NCBI RefSeq assembly: GCF_040371085.1
Contig: NZ_JAMBMT010000001.1
Span: forward strand, 124,001 to 188,000
Direction: 5' to 3'
Length of the DNA stretch: 64,000 nt
From: Psychrobacter sp. AH5
Lineage (GTDB): Bacteria > Pseudomonadota > Gammaproteobacteria > Pseudomonadales > Moraxellaceae
Within the stretch, counting starts at the first letter, position 1. Every line of letters begins with the position of its first letter. The notes beneath the pieces were generated by a model. That model saw nothing but the letters and a program-made list of their open reading frames with translations. It had not been told where the DNA came from and did not search any database. The position numbers were made by a program, and so were the translations under genes. Shown here piece by piece: positions 63,037-64,000 of this stretch.

Positions 63037-64000
63037 ATGCCAGATATTATGACCGATAGCTCTATAGAGGATGATAACTCTCTAAGTCAAAAACCGATCT
63101 CATGGTTTATTTTCGGCCTCATGGCAAGTGTCACTTTTGTCGGCATTCTCTCTGAGCTTATGCCATCTGGTATTTTGCCGCAAATGACCGCTGGTCTTGG
63201 CATTGAACAGACGCAAGTAGGGTTTTTGGTAGGTATTTATGCGCTAGCTTCAGCGATATTTGCCATTCCTTTAATCAGTGCCACCTTATGGGTGAATCGA
63301 AAAATTCTGCTGCTAGCGTTACTCACCGGCTTTGCCATCTCTAATATCGTAGTGGGACTGACCTCATCGTATTATCTGATTGTTGCGATGCGTATTTTGG
63401 GCGGCATTTGTGCCGGTATTATGTGGCCGATGATTGCCGCTTATGGTACCGCGCTGGTGCCTGAAAATATGCATGGTAAGGCGATTACTATCATTATGGC
63501 CGGTAATACCTTTGGCGTTAGTTTAGGTTTACCGATTATGACTTTTATTGGTACGCATGTCGGTTGGCGCATGTCATTTTTGGTGTTAGGTGGATTAGGA
63601 GCGCTGATTGCACTGCTCGCGATGAAGTTTTTGCCCGCAGTCAAAGGTGAGAGATTAACTCAGAGCAATTCGCCACTAGCTGTCCTAAAGATACCTGGCG
63701 TTTGGATCGTATTGGCGCTGACCTTTTTGGCCGTAGTCGCGCACTATAGTACTTATACTTATATTACTTTACTGGTCGAAACGATTGCCTTTAGCGGTGG
63801 TATTAGTCTGGCGCTGCTGATCTTCGGTATTGGTTCGGTGATCTCAGTCATTTTATCAGCCAAAATTATCGATACGCACTTGCGTGGTCTCATCGTTGGT
63901 ATGTTAGGCGGCGGCGTCATCGCGATGTTGCTATTTGTGTTGTTTAAGGGTGCCAATGGCTTCTCACATATCGCTTTTTTATTATGGGGACTGGCCTTTG
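63037..64000 (+). CDS. MFS transporter, cut off by the window end
   Basis: 321 codons are visible and the frame is open to the edge. About 9 TM segments, with a short polar N-terminal tail (25 residues). Signature elements are SELMPSGILPQMTAGLGI, MRILGGICAGIMWPMIAAYG and GNTFGVSLGLPIMTFIGTHVGWRMSFL. The opening resembles the DHA1 drug and sugar-efflux group (AraJ/YdhP-like). The start is MPDIMTDSS; an internal Met at codon 5 is an alternative. Substrate unknown. Confidence 0.85.
   Translation, partial: MPDIMTDSSIEDDNSLSQKPISWFIFGLMASVTFVGILSELMPSGILPQMTAGLGIEQTQVGFLVGIYALASAIFAIPLISATLWVNRKILLLALLTGFAISNIVVGLTSSYYLIVAMRILGGICAGIMWPMIAAYGTALVPENMHGKAITIIMAGNTFGVSLGLPIMTFIGTHVGWRMSFLVLGGLGALIALLAMKFLPAVKGERLTQSNSPLAVLKIPGVWIVLALTFLAVVAHYSTYTYITLLVETIAFSGGISLALLIFGIGSVISVILSAKIIDTHLRGLIVGMLGGGVIAMLLFVLFKGANGFSHIAFLLWGLAF

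Overview
The window looks like chromosomal DNA of a Psychrobacter-like gammaproteobacterium (Moraxellaceae). This is an inference from overall protein resemblance, moderate G+C, and the mix of genes: two adjacent long-chain acyl-CoA ligases, a long FadE, serB beside a two-TM sensor-like protein, an SCP2 protein, DUF368, a YeiH/LysR pair and ccmABCDE. No rRNA, tRNA, CRISPR array, intact insertion sequence or prophage was found. Most of the window is ordinary core genome; the unusual material lies in a few intergenic and accessory patches.

Layout. 0-2 kb: orphan polyamine-binding lipoprotein (TTG start) and a small membrane protein. 1.8-2.55 kb: gene-free, repeat-rich patch with a 60-bp tandem repeat and a composite palindromic element. 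2.5-6 kb: two paralogous HAD phosphatases on either side of a (6-4)-photolyase-like protein that lacks the C-terminal Fe-S cysteines. 6.2-8.1 kb: hemerythrin gene, a repeat patch with a beheaded REP-associated tyrosine transposase (RAYT), and a small acidic-protein gene bracketed by palindromes. 8.1-19.6 kb: parC, two fadD genes, rph, a small membrane protein, a secreted NlpC/P60-like candidate, hemJ, bioB and an SCP2 protein. 19.8-29.2 kb: DUF368 lipid-carrier transporter, serB, a membrane sensor-like protein, a PA3496-like acidic protein, a YecA/YgfB-like protein, two YbjQ paralogues, a BASS symporter and a YfdC-like FNT channel.

29.3-34.6 kb: valS, then an A+T-rich pair of genes of unknown function (the larger resembles DUF6414), then a membrane protein. 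34.8-39.5 kb: YbaN, a cold-shock protein with a long leader, YeiH and its LysR neighbour, and two universal stress proteins. 39.7-48.5 kb: M16C protease, two NUDIX hydrolases, an MpaB-like oxygenase, NhaA and a TSUP transporter. 48.7-57.9 kb: FadE with a long tail, RadC, CoaBC with a His/Asp-rich insert, a second TSUP transporter, an HDAC-like hydrolase, a YbjN-like protein and an unknown helical protein. 58.1-64 kb: ccmABCDE, an aldo/keto reductase and a truncated MFS transporter.

Together: fatty-acid activation and oxidation (FadD x2, FadE), haem and cytochrome c maturation (HemJ, CcmABCDE), cofactors (BioB, CoaBC), ion homeostasis (NhaA, TSUP x2, YeiH, FNT) and stress handling (photolyase-like, RadC, Usp x2, Csp, hemerythrin). 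The best lead for a poorly described system is the set of palindromic repeats with a GTAG at one foot (nine copies in at least three sequence classes). This is the hallmark layout of REP elements mobilised by RAYT transposases. The only RAYT here is cut off exactly at one of those palindromes.
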